Shown here piece by piece: positions 1-5,125 of a DNA stretch of 5,125 nt. The position numbers and the translations under genes are program-made. The notes beneath the pieces are model-generated. The model saw nothing but the letters and a program-made list of their open reading frames with translations. It was not told the DNA's origin and ran no database searches. The DNA lies in assembly GCA_027117675.1 (NCBI GenBank), contig JAJAYM010000062.1:1-5125 (forward strand), given 5' to 3'. This DNA comes from Actinomycetes bacterium (GTDB lineage Bacteria > Actinomycetota > Actinomycetes > JAHEKZ01). How positions within the stretch are numbered: the stretch's first letter is position 1; each line of letters begins with the position of its first letter.

Positions 1-140
1 CCCTATGGGTCATGACTCACTTGGGGCCGTGGTGACTTGAGCGGCGGGGAGGGGATGGCCTGACGCGAGAAATCATCAATGAAGGGCAGGTTTGTGCCGC
101 CAGAGCGGGTGAAGGCGTCGTTCTTGGCTACCGAGTGGGG

Positions 141-213
141 TGGAGCTACGGGGATTCGAACCCCGGACCTTCTGCATGCCATGCAGACGCGCTACCAACT
201 GCGCCATAGCCCC
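141..213 (-). tRNA. tRNA-Ala, anticodon GGC
   Basis: A 73-base cloverleaf folds completely on the minus strand: acceptor GGGGCTA with TAGCTCC, D-stem GCGC/GCGC around AGTTGGTA, anticodon stem TCTGC/GCAGA with loop ATGGCAT, five-base variable loop, T-stem CGGGG/CCCCG around TTCGAAT, and discriminator A. The anticodon GGC reads alanine codons GCC (and GCU by wobble). The third acceptor pair is G3-U70, the main alanine identity element, which confirms the charging independently. CCA is not encoded: the bases after the discriminator are CCC, so a nucleotidyltransferase must add it. The gene lies 84 bases after the phosphatase on the same strand and appears to have its own promoter. Confidence 0.98.
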
Positions 214-224
214 GCGAAATCCCG

Positions 225-253
225 ACTCTACCGGGGCCCCAACACCGGACCAA
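225..253 (-). promoter_or_regulatory. Candidate promoter of the tRNA-Ala gene
   Basis: On the minus strand TTGGTC (253-248) and TAGAGT (230-225) are separated by exactly 17 bases. They match three of six bases of the -35 consensus and four of six of the -10. The expected start, about seven bases past the -10 (near 218), falls about five bases before the mature tRNA end at 213, as is usual for tRNA genes. Confidence 0.5.
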
Positions 254-266
254 ACCGCCGGCCCGG
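245..266 (-). terminator. Weak hairpin downstream of the phosphatase gene
   Basis: CCGGGCC (266-260) can pair with GGTCCGG (251-245) in the minus-strand RNA, with one G-U pair and an eight-base loop. There is no U-run after it, and it overlaps the -35 of the candidate tRNA promoter, so terminator function is doubtful. Confidence 0.2.
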
Positions 267-277
267 ACGCTGTCCTG

Positions 278-311
278 CGTCACTCAGCGGTCGTCACTCA
301 GCGGTCGTCAC
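278..311. repeat. Tandem duplication, 14-bp unit, about 2.4 copies, over the phosphatase stop codon
   Basis: The unit cgtcactcagcggt (plus strand) repeats exactly with period 14 from 278 to 311. It covers the last four codons and stop of the phosphatase and duplicates the sequence GACGACCGCTGA (minus strand) just downstream. The unit length is not a multiple of three, so the second stop is in a different frame. It looks like a recent slippage event with no effect on the protein up to its stop. Confidence 0.9.
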
Positions 312-1002
312 CCAGCACCACCTGGGGGAGGCTGCCAGCGTTGTGCTCGACGAGCCGCCACCCCGTGCGTCCCTCTTCCAGCACCGACCAGCAGCAGTTC
401 GCCAGACCGCCCAAGACGCGCCAGTGATCGACGGGAAGGTCGAGCATCCGACCGATCACCGCTCGGATGGTTCCGCCGTGCGACGCCACCACCGCCAGTC
501 CGCCGGCGTCGAGTCCTGCGACGGCGTCACGCACCGCGACGACGGCGCGGTCCCCCACCTGGCTGCGGGTTTCCGATCCCCCGGCCGGGACGTCGTCACC
601 GGCTAGCCAGGCGACATACCGCGGGTCAGCCTTCAGGTCATCGGCGTACCGCCCCTCCCAGCTGCCGCCGTGCGTCTCACGCAGCGCAGGCGTCCGACGC
701 ACCGCCACATCCAGGAGGTCAGCGAGCGCCTGAGCAGTCTCAGCCGCCCTCGACAAGTCGGACGCGAGGATCACCTGCGGGTTGAGCGTCGCCAGCTGCT
801 CAGCGGCCACGGCTGCCTGCGCGCGTCCGACGTCGTCGAGCGCGACATCGGTCTGGCCTTGGAACCGTCGAGAGTCATTCCACTCGGTGCGCCCATGCCG
901 CCAAAGGACAACGCGGCGTCGCTGAGCGCCAGGCGTGAACTCGACGCTCAGCGGGTCACCTTGGCTGCCGCGCCCAGCGGGATCGTGGGGCAGTCGGCCC
1001 AC
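298..1002 (-). CDS. Histidine phosphatase, likely glucosyl-3-phosphoglycerate phosphatase type
   Basis: A branch-1 histidine phosphatase of the phosphoglycerate-mutase-like superfamily. In the 234-residue reading the RHG motif is at 35-37 (catalytic H36, RHGRTEWN), FQGQTD at 47-52, SDLSRAAETA with R85 at 81-90, RETHGGSWEG with E109 at 108-117, and SHGGT with H175 at 174-178. All expected catalytic residues are present. The LRETH segment, the GGLANCCW segment (198-205) and the GWRL...NAGS ending match M. tuberculosis Rv2419c (GpgP), which removes phosphate from glucosyl-3-phosphoglycerate and also lies after nadD and rsfS. The substrate here is inferred; generic phosphatase is the safe name. 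The start is uncertain. GTG 1002 is the only ATG/GTG/TTG before the RHG motif, but it lacks a good ribosome binding site and overlaps rsfS by 55 bases. A CTG at 951, with AAGG seven bases upstream, gives 217 residues and a four-base overlap, and may be the true start. Confidence 0.95.
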   Translation of the reverse strand: MGRLPHDPAGRGSQGDPLSVEFTPGAQRRRVVLWRHGRTEWNDSRRFQGQTDVALDDVGRAQAAVAAEQLATLNPQVILASDLSRAAETAQALADLLDVAVRRTPALRETHGGSWEGRYADDLKADPRYVAWLAGDDVPAGGSETRSQVGDRAVVAVRDAVAGLDAGGLAVVASHGGTIRAVIGRMLDLPVDHWRVLGGLANCCWSVLEEGRTGWRLVEHNAGSLPQVVLGDDR

Positions 1003-1322
1003 AACCGCTCAAGGGCGTAATAGGTGCGCTCCTCTTCATGCTGCACGTGCACGACGACGTCGAGGTAGTCGAGCAACACCCACCGGTTTTCGCGTTCACC
1101 CTCGCGGTGCGCTGGCTTCTGGCCATTGGCTGCGAGGCGTTCTTCAATCGCCTCGACGATCGCCCGCACCTGGGGACCGTTGGGCGCTGAACAAAGCAGA
1201 AATGCGTCAGCGACTGCCAGCTGCTCGCTGACATCGAACGCGATGACGTCGACGGCCATCTTGTCGGTCGCAGCAGCCGCGGCCTCATGCACCAGACGAA
1301 TGGACTCAGCGATTGCAGACAC
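948..1322 (-). CDS. rsfS: Ribosome silencing factor RsfS (DUF143 / Iojap family)
   Basis: RsfS binds ribosomal protein uL14 on the 50S subunit and blocks joining with the 30S subunit, lowering translation in starvation or stationary phase. The protein has 124 residues, within the family's usual 105-130. The fold is readable throughout: a helix at 1-18, the strand DVIAFDV (25-31), DAFLLCSAPNGPQVRAIVEA (39-58), the EGERENRWVLLDYLDVVVHV segment (74-93) and the C-terminal YYALERLWAD (101-110). The family usually has DYGDVVVH; the leucine in DYLDVVVH is, as I recall, seen in actinobacterial members. The start is GTG at 1322, with AGGAG four bases upstream, slightly close but usable. It follows the LytR_C gene after 41 bases and its stop overlaps the next reading frame. 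This position between nadD and the phosphatase matches Rv2420c in M. tuberculosis. Confidence 0.96.
   Translation of the reverse strand: MSAIAESIRLVHEAAAAATDKMAVDVIAFDVSEQLAVADAFLLCSAPNGPQVRAIVEAIEERLAANGQKPAHREGERENRWVLLDYLDVVVHVQHEEERTYYALERLWADCPTIPLGAAAKVTR
949..962 (-). promoter_or_regulatory. Ribosome binding site and possible CTG start of the phosphatase gene
   Basis: On the minus strand AAGG (962-959) is followed by seven bases and then CTG (951-949), in frame with the phosphatase. The CTG shares bases with the rsfS stop TGA (950-948), forming CTGA, the same layout as the common ATGA/GTGA coupling. CTG starts are rare in bacteria, so this is a hypothesis based on spacing and the lack of any other well-supported start. 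Confidence 0.45.
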
Positions 1323-1363
1323 ACAGCTCCTCGGGCGACTTAAGACTTGGTGCCCCTAGCCTC

Positions 1364-2767
1364 TCACGGCTTGAAGTCGGCACCCAAGATCACGATCACG
1401 TCCGCGATCGAGCTGCCCTGGTCGCTCACCTGAACGGCGGACTCCGGCACTCCAAGAGTGCTGGCAATGTCGTCGCCGAGCGCACGGGAGGCCGGAGCCG
1501 AGTCTGGGATCAAGATCAACGTCTCCTCGCGACCAAACTCAAGGGCATTTCCGCCATTGAAAAAGTCATAGCCCTCGTCGCGTAGTAGCTCGGCAGCATC
1601 CTGCTCGAGGCCGGGCGTCCCTACCCCGTTTTGCACCAGGACGGTGATCTGCTCCCCACCAGCGTCCGGGGGTAGCGAGTCAGCGAGCAACCCGGCCCGG
1701 AGTCGTTCGAGCCCTTCCGCCTCGACAATCAGCGCCGGGTTCGGCCCACCGGTCTCGAGCGGAGTGACCGGCAGCGTCTGATAACTGGTGTCACCACTGC
1801 GTCCAATGCCGCCATATCCGAGCAGGAAGTCCGCCAGGCTCTCAAGGCTCAGCGTCGAGCTATCGGTGGCAGCTACTCCGTCGAGGGTGGCCAGCAGGTC
1901 GGCCCGGTCGGCAGGGAGTCGCTGCACTACCTGGTCCAGCACCTGGCTGAATCGAGCCAGCCGCGCCTCCTCGTTCTCCTCAGGAGCGAGATACGTGGCA
2001 AAGGCCAGCGCCTTTTTGCCACCCAGCAGCTGTCCGTCGCCGGCCGTAACCACGATCGACTGCTGGCCACCAGCTGGTCCGGACAGCACGTCTGTGTCCA
2101 CGTCGACGAGCACTCCGTCGGAAGCGTCCACCAGCTCGGTGAGCATGTCGTCCGAGACCTGCCACGTGTCGTCGACGACCACGTCAAGAGTGTCGGCCAG
2201 CGACGTGCCCGGTGCAGCGTCATCGCCAAGCTGGACGGTGTCGCCGAATGGCAATCCGCCGGGTGTCGGACCCTCGACGAACAGCCGCGACGGGATGAGC
2301 ACCGATCCTGCAGACTCGTTGTCGACGTCGTAGACCATCAGCGCACCAGACGTTGCGGCGCCATCGTCGTCAGCCAACGTCATGGCGAGCGTCAGCTCGG
2401 TCCGGCCAACTGCCACGGACATTCCGGTGTCTTCACCGCGTCCGGCGAGCCACACAACGAGCAGCGCGCCGATCACCACAACGCCCAGCACAGCTGCGGC
2501 GGTGATGAACCAGCGTTGCCTGGCTTGGCGCTGTTGCTGTTCGCGCTGCTCACGCAGCTGTTTGCGCGACTGTGGCTTGACTGCCGCGGCCTTCGAACCG
2601 GACGGCAACACGGTGGTCGACCCAGGCCCCGCCCCGCGCGGCTCGGACCCAGGCTCGGACCCGCCAAGCCGGTCGGCCAACGAGACGCTGTCCGTGCGTC
2701 GTCGCGGCGCACCTTCGGCGCGCTTGCCGGTCTTCTTGTCCGGCCGGTGCCGGTGACGTTCTGTCAT
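1364..2767 (-). CDS. Membrane-anchored LytR_C protein with a degenerate LCP-like domain
   Basis: This 467-residue protein has four parts. Residues 1-85 are a basic, Pro/Gly-rich and then Gln/Arg-rich cytoplasmic segment. One membrane helix lies at about 86-108. An extracytoplasmic region at about 120-285 follows the pattern of LytR-CpsA-Psr (LCP) domains. A LytR_C domain lies at about 373-466 (ITVLVQNGVGTPGLE, then ADVIVILGADF). LCP enzymes attach teichoic acid, arabinogalactan or similar polymers to peptidoglycan. By-eye matches to LCP are LVDASDGVLVDVDTDV (212-227) and LGGKKALAFA (248-257). The SD-type aspartate is replaced at about G141 and the IPRD motif reads IPSR (158-161), while R269 and R272 keep the spacing of the GRxxR pair. 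It may therefore bind rather than transfer a polymer. The ATG overlaps the nadD stop (ATGA), with AGGA six bases upstream. RsfS follows after 41 bases. The LytR_C call is firm; the LCP relation is inferred. Confidence 0.88.
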   Translation of the reverse strand: MTERHRHRPDKKTGKRAEGAPRRRTDSVSLADRLGGSEPGSEPRGAGPGSTTVLPSGSKAAAVKPQSRKQLREQREQQQRQARQRWFITAAAVLGVVVIGALLVVWLAGRGEDTGMSVAVGRTELTLAMTLADDDGAATSGALMVYDVDNESAGSVLIPSRLFVEGPTPGGLPFGDTVQLGDDAAPGTSLADTLDVVVDDTWQVSDDMLTELVDASDGVLVDVDTDVLSGPAGGQQSIVVTAGDGQLLGGKKALAFATYLAPEENEEARLARFSQVLDQVVQRLPADRADLLATLDGVAATDSSTLSLESLADFLLGYGGIGRSGDTSYQTLPVTPLETGGPNPALIVEAEGLERLRAGLLADSLPPDAGGEQITVLVQNGVGTPGLEQDAAELLRDEGYDFFNGGNALEFGREETLILIPDSAPASRALGDDIASTLGVPESAVQVSDQGSSIADVIVILGADFKP

Positions 2768-3357
2768 TCGGCGTCCTGCCGGTACAGTCCCCGCTTGCTG
2801 ATGTAGCGAGCGACGCCCTCAGGAACCAGGTAGTCGATCGGACGCCCCGAGGCCACCCGGTCGCGCACCTCGGTGGACGAGATGGCCAACGCCGGCACCT
2901 CGACCAGGCTGACCTCGCCGGCTGGCCGCCCCGGGTCGGCGAGAACGTGACCTGGCCGGGTGACGCCCACGAAGTGCGCGAGCGCGAAGAGTGCCTCAAG
3001 ATCACGCCACGTGAGCAGTTGGGCGAGGGCGTCAGCGCCGGTGATGAAGTAGAGCTCTCCGGCGTCTGAGTACGCGGCACCCAGGTCTCGTAACGTGTCC
3101 AACGTGTACGTCGGGCCCGCACGGTCGACGTCGACGCGACTGACGGAGAAGCGCGGGTCGGACGCGGTAGCGATGACGGTCATCAGGTAGCGGTCCTCTG
3201 CTGGGGACACCGCGCGGTCGACCTTCTGCCAGGGGGCACCGGTCGGCACGAAGACCACCTCGTCAAGGTCGAGTGAGTCCGCCACCTCGCTGGCTGCCAC
3301 GAGGTGACCGTGGTGGATGGGGTCGAAGGTTCCCCCCATGACACCGATCCGCTGCAT
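2764..3357 (-). CDS. nadD: Nicotinate-nucleotide adenylyltransferase
   Basis: NadD joins nicotinate mononucleotide and ATP to give deamido-NAD and pyrophosphate, a step used by both the de novo and nicotinate-salvage routes to NAD, in the cytoplasm. The 197 residues match the usual 190-215. The nucleotidyltransferase motif GGTFDPIHHGH is at residues 8-18, with the (H/T)xGH histidines that bind ATP phosphates. FVPTGAPWQK (36-45) is the NadD-type substrate loop region. GADALAQLLTWRD (107-119) is typical of NadD. ISSTEVR (159-165) is the C-terminal ISxTxxR phosphate-binding motif. ATG 3357 puts the GGTFDP motif at the usual distance from the N-terminus; the in-frame ATG at codon 7 would cut into the first strand. 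The stop overlaps the next gene's start as ATGA, implying coupled translation. The frame is complete with no missing motif. Confidence 0.97.
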   Translation of the reverse strand: MQRIGVMGGTFDPIHHGHLVAASEVADSLDLDEVVFVPTGAPWQKVDRAVSPAEDRYLMTVIATASDPRFSVSRVDVDRAGPTYTLDTLRDLGAAYSDAGELYFITGADALAQLLTWRDLEALFALAHFVGVTRPGHVLADPGRPAGEVSLVEVPALAISSTEVRDRVASGRPIDYLVPEGVARYISKRGLYRQDAE

Positions 3358-3370
3358 GGAGGCGACCCTA
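3358..3370 (-). promoter_or_regulatory. Candidate -10 box for a leaderless nadD transcript
   Basis: TAGGGT (3370-3365) on the minus strand is followed by seven bases and then the nadD ATG at 3357, placing the expected transcription start on the A of the ATG. No strong ribosome binding site lies at the usual distance; only AGGG within the same box, eight bases from the ATG, could serve. A perfect 6-bp inverted repeat with a one-base centre (3374-3386) lies just upstream. No -35 resembling TTGAC is visible at 16-18 bases. Confidence 0.4.
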
Positions 3371-3414
3371 CTGGCGCTGGCAGCGCTGACTGGCGCACCG
3401 CCGCGACGTCAGGC

Positions 3415-3558
3415 TCAGCGGTCCGGGTTGAGGCGGGAAACCGCGAAGAGCAGTACCGCGAAGAGCAGGAAGGTGCCGATCCCCAACGAGAGGGCAAGTG
3501 GCAGACCGGAAGCCTCTTCCTCGGCCACCGTCTCAGCGAGCTGGACCAGAACGTTCAT
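3415..3558 (-). CDS. Small single-pass membrane protein, 47 residues, unknown function
   Basis: An ATG at 3558 opens a frame of 47 codons ending in TGA at 3417-3415. GAAGG lies six bases before the ATG, a good ribosome binding site. The protein starts MNVLVQLAETVAEEEASG, an amphipathic acidic stretch. One membrane segment follows at about residues 20-40 (LPLALSLGIGTFLLFAVLLF), then a short basic tail ending SRLNPDR. The acidic N-terminus and basic C-terminus predict the tail in the cytoplasm by the positive-inside rule. It sits 54 bases after proA and 57 bases before nadD, on the same strand. From memory, similar one-pass proteins of about 45-60 residues with an AEExxxGLP-like start occur directly before nadD in other actinobacteria, which supports it as a real gene. 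I know of no assigned function. Its size makes it easy for gene finders to miss. Confidence 0.8.
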   Translation of the reverse strand: MNVLVQLAETVAEEEASGLPLALSLGIGTFLLFAVLLFAVSRLNPDR

Positions 3559-3612
3559 GCGCCACCTTCAAGGGCTCGATTGGGTCGGGGCCAGCCTAGC
3601 GAAGTCCCCCGG

Positions 3613-4902
3613 TCACGGGCGGATGTGGCCGTCTCCGGTGACCACGTACTTGGTGCTGGTCAGCTCGGTCAGCCCCATCGGTCCGCGGGCATGCAACTTC
3701 TGGGTACTGATGCCGATCTCGGCACCGAAGCCGAACTCTCCGCCGTCGGTGAACCGCGTCGAGGCATTCACCATCACCGCCGCGGCGTCCACCTGGGCGA
3801 CGAACGCGCGCGCGTTCGATTGGTTCTCGGTGACGATGGCCTCGGTGTGGCCCGTCGACCACTGCCTGATGTGCTGCACAGCATCGTCGAGCGAGTCGAC
3901 CACCCCAGCGGCGATGTCGAGCGAGTAGTACTCAGCCGACCAGTCGTCGTCGGTGACGTCAGCGAAGTCGATACCGCTCCGCTCGGCGTACGCCCGCATA
4001 CGACGATCGCCGTGGACGGTCACGCCGGCGTCCTTCAGCGCCGCCAGGGCACGTGGAAGGAACGCGTCGGCGATGTCGGCATGCACGAGGAAGGTCTCCG
4101 CCGCATTGCAGACGCTGGTGCGTTGGGTCTTGGCGTTGACGAGCAGCGGCACGGCCTTGTCGATGTCGGCAGCTGCATCGATGTAAACGTGGCAGTTGCC
4201 TACACCTGTCTCGATCACCGGAACCGTTGACTCCTCGACCACGGAGCGGATCAAGCCGGCCCCACCACGGGGGATCAATACATCGACCAGACCGCGGGCC
4301 GTCATCAGGTGCTTGACAGCCTCATGAGAGGTACCCGGCACGAGCTGGACGCAGTCACGCGGCAGCCCCGAGGCCTCGAGGGCATCCTGCATGACGCCGA
4401 CCAGAGCGGTATTGGAGTCGTGGGCCGACGACGACTCGCGCAGCAGGACGGCGTTGCCAGACTTCAGGCCGAGGCCAGCTGCGTCCACCGTGACGTTGGG
4501 GCGAGCCTCGTAGATGATGCCCACCACCCCCATGGGCACTCGAATCTGTCGGACGTCGAGCCCATTGGGCAGTGTGTAGCCGCGGATGACCTCACCAACC
4601 GGATCAGGCAACTGCGCTACCTCGCGCTGTGCCTCAGCGATCGCGGCCAGCCGCTCGCGGGTGAGGGTGAGCCGGTCGACCAGCCCCGCTGCTGTACCGG
4701 CAGCAACTGCACGCTCGACATCGCCAGTGTTCGCCGCGATGACGGCGTCGGCCCTGGCGTCCAGTGCGTCGGCCATCGCCAAGATGGCGGCGTCCTTGGT
4801 CGCGCGTGTGGCGGGCGCCAGAACGATGGACGCCGCACGGGCGCGGCGGGCGGCGTCCAGGACGGCGTCGCGCTCGCTCGGGACGTGACTCACGGCGTTC
4901 AT
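3613..4902 (-). CDS. proA: Gamma-glutamyl phosphate reductase (glutamate-5-semialdehyde dehydrogenase)
   Basis: ProA reduces gamma-glutamyl phosphate with NADPH to glutamate-5-semialdehyde, the second step of proline synthesis from glutamate, in the cytoplasm. From the ATG at 4902 the protein has 429 residues, close to the usual 415-430. Visible motifs include GVVGIIYEARPNVTVDA (about 125-141), KSGNAVLLRESS (about 147-158) and GVGNCHVYID (about 233-242). The likely catalytic cysteine is C265 in QRTSVCNAAE, which matches the active-site cysteine segment of aldehyde dehydrogenases. The HIRQWSTGHTEAIV segment (about 344-357) is the ProA family signature. The open frame extends upstream to GTG 4947, but that adds residues unlike the family. 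ATG 4902 has GGGAG ending only one base before it, whereas GTG 4893 (426 residues) has the same GGGAG nine to ten bases upstream. A TACCCT box six bases before ATG 4902 would instead make it a leaderless start. The frame is intact with no missing key residue. Confidence 0.97.
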   Translation of the reverse strand: MNAVSHVPSERDAVLDAARRARAASIVLAPATRATKDAAILAMADALDARADAVIAANTGDVERAVAAGTAAGLVDRLTLTRERLAAIAEAQREVAQLPDPVGEVIRGYTLPNGLDVRQIRVPMGVVGIIYEARPNVTVDAAGLGLKSGNAVLLRESSSAHDSNTALVGVMQDALEASGLPRDCVQLVPGTSHEAVKHLMTARGLVDVLIPRGGAGLIRSVVEESTVPVIETGVGNCHVYIDAAADIDKAVPLLVNAKTQRTSVCNAAETFLVHADIADAFLPRALAALKDAGVTVHGDRRMRAYAERSGIDFADVTDDDWSAEYYSLDIAAGVVDSLDDAVQHIRQWSTGHTEAIVTENQSNARAFVAQVDAAAVMVNASTRFTDGGEFGFGAEIGISTQKLHARGPMGLTELTSTKYVVTGDGHIRP

Positions 4903-4914
4903 TCTCCCAGGGTA
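4903..4914 (-). promoter_or_regulatory. Candidate -10 box for a leaderless proA transcript
   Basis: On the minus strand TACCCT (4914-4909) is followed by six bases and then the proA ATG at 4902. In actinobacteria a TANNNT box ending six or seven bases before a start codon commonly marks a transcript that begins at the start codon. No good -35 box is visible 16-18 bases upstream. The intervening GGGAGA could instead act as a ribosome binding site for GTG 4893. Confidence 0.35.
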
Positions 4915-4955
4915 CCGATGAGGATCTGGCACGGTCGGACGCATCACGGCGGCGA

Positions 4956-5123
4956 TCAGAACGGGTGGATGCCGCCGGACTCCAGGCCAGGGAAGTCGGG
5001 GTCGCCAGCACGGCGGCCAGGGCGTCCACCGAGGCGGGCGTGGAAGGCATCGCGCTCGATCACTTCAAGACCGACGACCTCCCAGGGGGGAAGCCCGGCG
5101 ATCTCGCTGTAGTCGGTCCACAC
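4956..5123 (-). CDS. C-terminal end of an unrecognised protein (5' part outside the window)
   Basis: The minus strand is open from the window edge to a TGA at 4958-4956, giving 55 residues. It begins VWTDYSEIAGLPPWEVVGLE and ends with GGIHPF. The piece mixes hydrophobic and charged residues in a way that looks like real protein. It has an aromatic stretch (W2, Y5, W14), a short strand- or helix-like segment around residues 15-31, then a Gly/Arg/Pro-rich tail. I see no catalytic motif, membrane segment or family signature. The stop lies 53 bases before the proA ATG on the same strand, so it could share an operon with proA. In many bacteria proB precedes proA, but this tail does not look like the PUA end of ProB to me. 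I do not assign a function. It is probably coding because of its composition and position, but the frame is short. Confidence 0.6.
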   Translation of the reverse strand: MWTDYSEIAGLPPWEVVGLEVIERDAFHARLGGRPGRRAGDPDFPGLESGGIHPF

Positions 5124-5125
5124 CG

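Noticed and set aside
9..16. 8-bp palindrome GTCATGAC near the window start
   Set aside because: It is too short, does not extend beyond eight bases, and has no promoter or gene beside it within the window.
3..140. Minus-strand open frame downstream of the tRNA, ending in TAG at 5-3
   Set aside because: It has no usable start codon after the tRNA and shows no recognisable motif. It is open by chance in GC-rich DNA as far as I can tell.
141..213. tRNA gene as an integration site for a mobile element
   Set aside because: No copy of the tRNA 3' end, integrase or other phage-type gene is visible in the 140 bases downstream. The element could only lie outside the window.
79..606. Plus-strand open frames (79-606 and 140-427) containing segments such as GIRTPDLLHAMQ and LRGFEPRTFC
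   Set aside because: These segments are the complement of the tRNA-Ala gene read as protein, a common source of false hypothetical proteins. The rest runs antisense to the phosphatase, and there is no ribosome binding site before 79.
3580..3590. TAGGCT-like -10 box before the small membrane protein gene
   Set aside because: No -35-like sequence is found at 15-18 bases, and the gene has an ordinary ribosome binding site. Read-through from proA explains expression equally well.
3304..4230. Long plus-strand open frame of 308 codons opposite nadD and proA
   Set aside because: It is antisense to two well-identified genes, has a composition typical of shadow frames in GC-rich DNA, and shows no domain or ribosome binding site.

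Overview
The window is about 5.1 kb of high-GC DNA that reads as conserved housekeeping chromosome of an actinobacterium. The evidence is the base composition, the GTG and possibly CTG starts, and the gene set proA, small membrane protein, nadD, LytR_C protein, rsfS, GpgP-like phosphatase. The nadD-rsfS-phosphatase part matches the order known in Mycobacterium tuberculosis (Rv2421c-Rv2420c-Rv2419c). A family such as Nocardioidaceae would fit but cannot be fixed from this window. Every gene I can support is on the minus strand, so transcription runs from high to low coordinates.

From 5125 down: the last 55 codons of an unrecognised protein (5123-4956); proA, proline synthesis (4902-3613); a 47-residue one-pass membrane protein (3558-3415); nadD, NAD synthesis (3357-2764); a large membrane-anchored protein with a degenerate LCP-like domain and a LytR_C domain (2767-1364), joined to nadD by an ATGA overlap; rsfS, the ribosome silencing factor (1322-948); a histidine phosphatase resembling glucosyl-3-phosphoglycerate phosphatase (1002 or 951 down to 298); and tRNA-Ala(GGC) (213-141). 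Positions 140-1, downstream of the tRNA, hold nothing I can support: no convincing terminator, no repeat of the tRNA 3' end and no gene with a usable start.

The tight packing (gaps of about 40-60 bases or overlaps) suggests one or two operons running from proA or nadD to the phosphatase. Possible internal promoters lie directly before proA and nadD. In both, a TANNNT -10 box sits 6-7 bases before the ATG, the layout of actinobacterial leaderless transcripts. The tRNA has its own plausible promoter. The genes share no single pathway. They supply basic metabolism (proline, NAD), the cell envelope (LytR_C protein, small membrane protein), translation control under starvation (RsfS) and sugar-phosphate turnover (phosphatase).

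I see no mobile element, CRISPR array, defence system or other accessory island. The points worth a second look are small: a possible CTG start in a CTGA overlap, the apparently inactivated LCP domain, the 47-residue gene, the two leaderless-type starts, and a 14-bp tandem duplication over the phosphatase stop codon.
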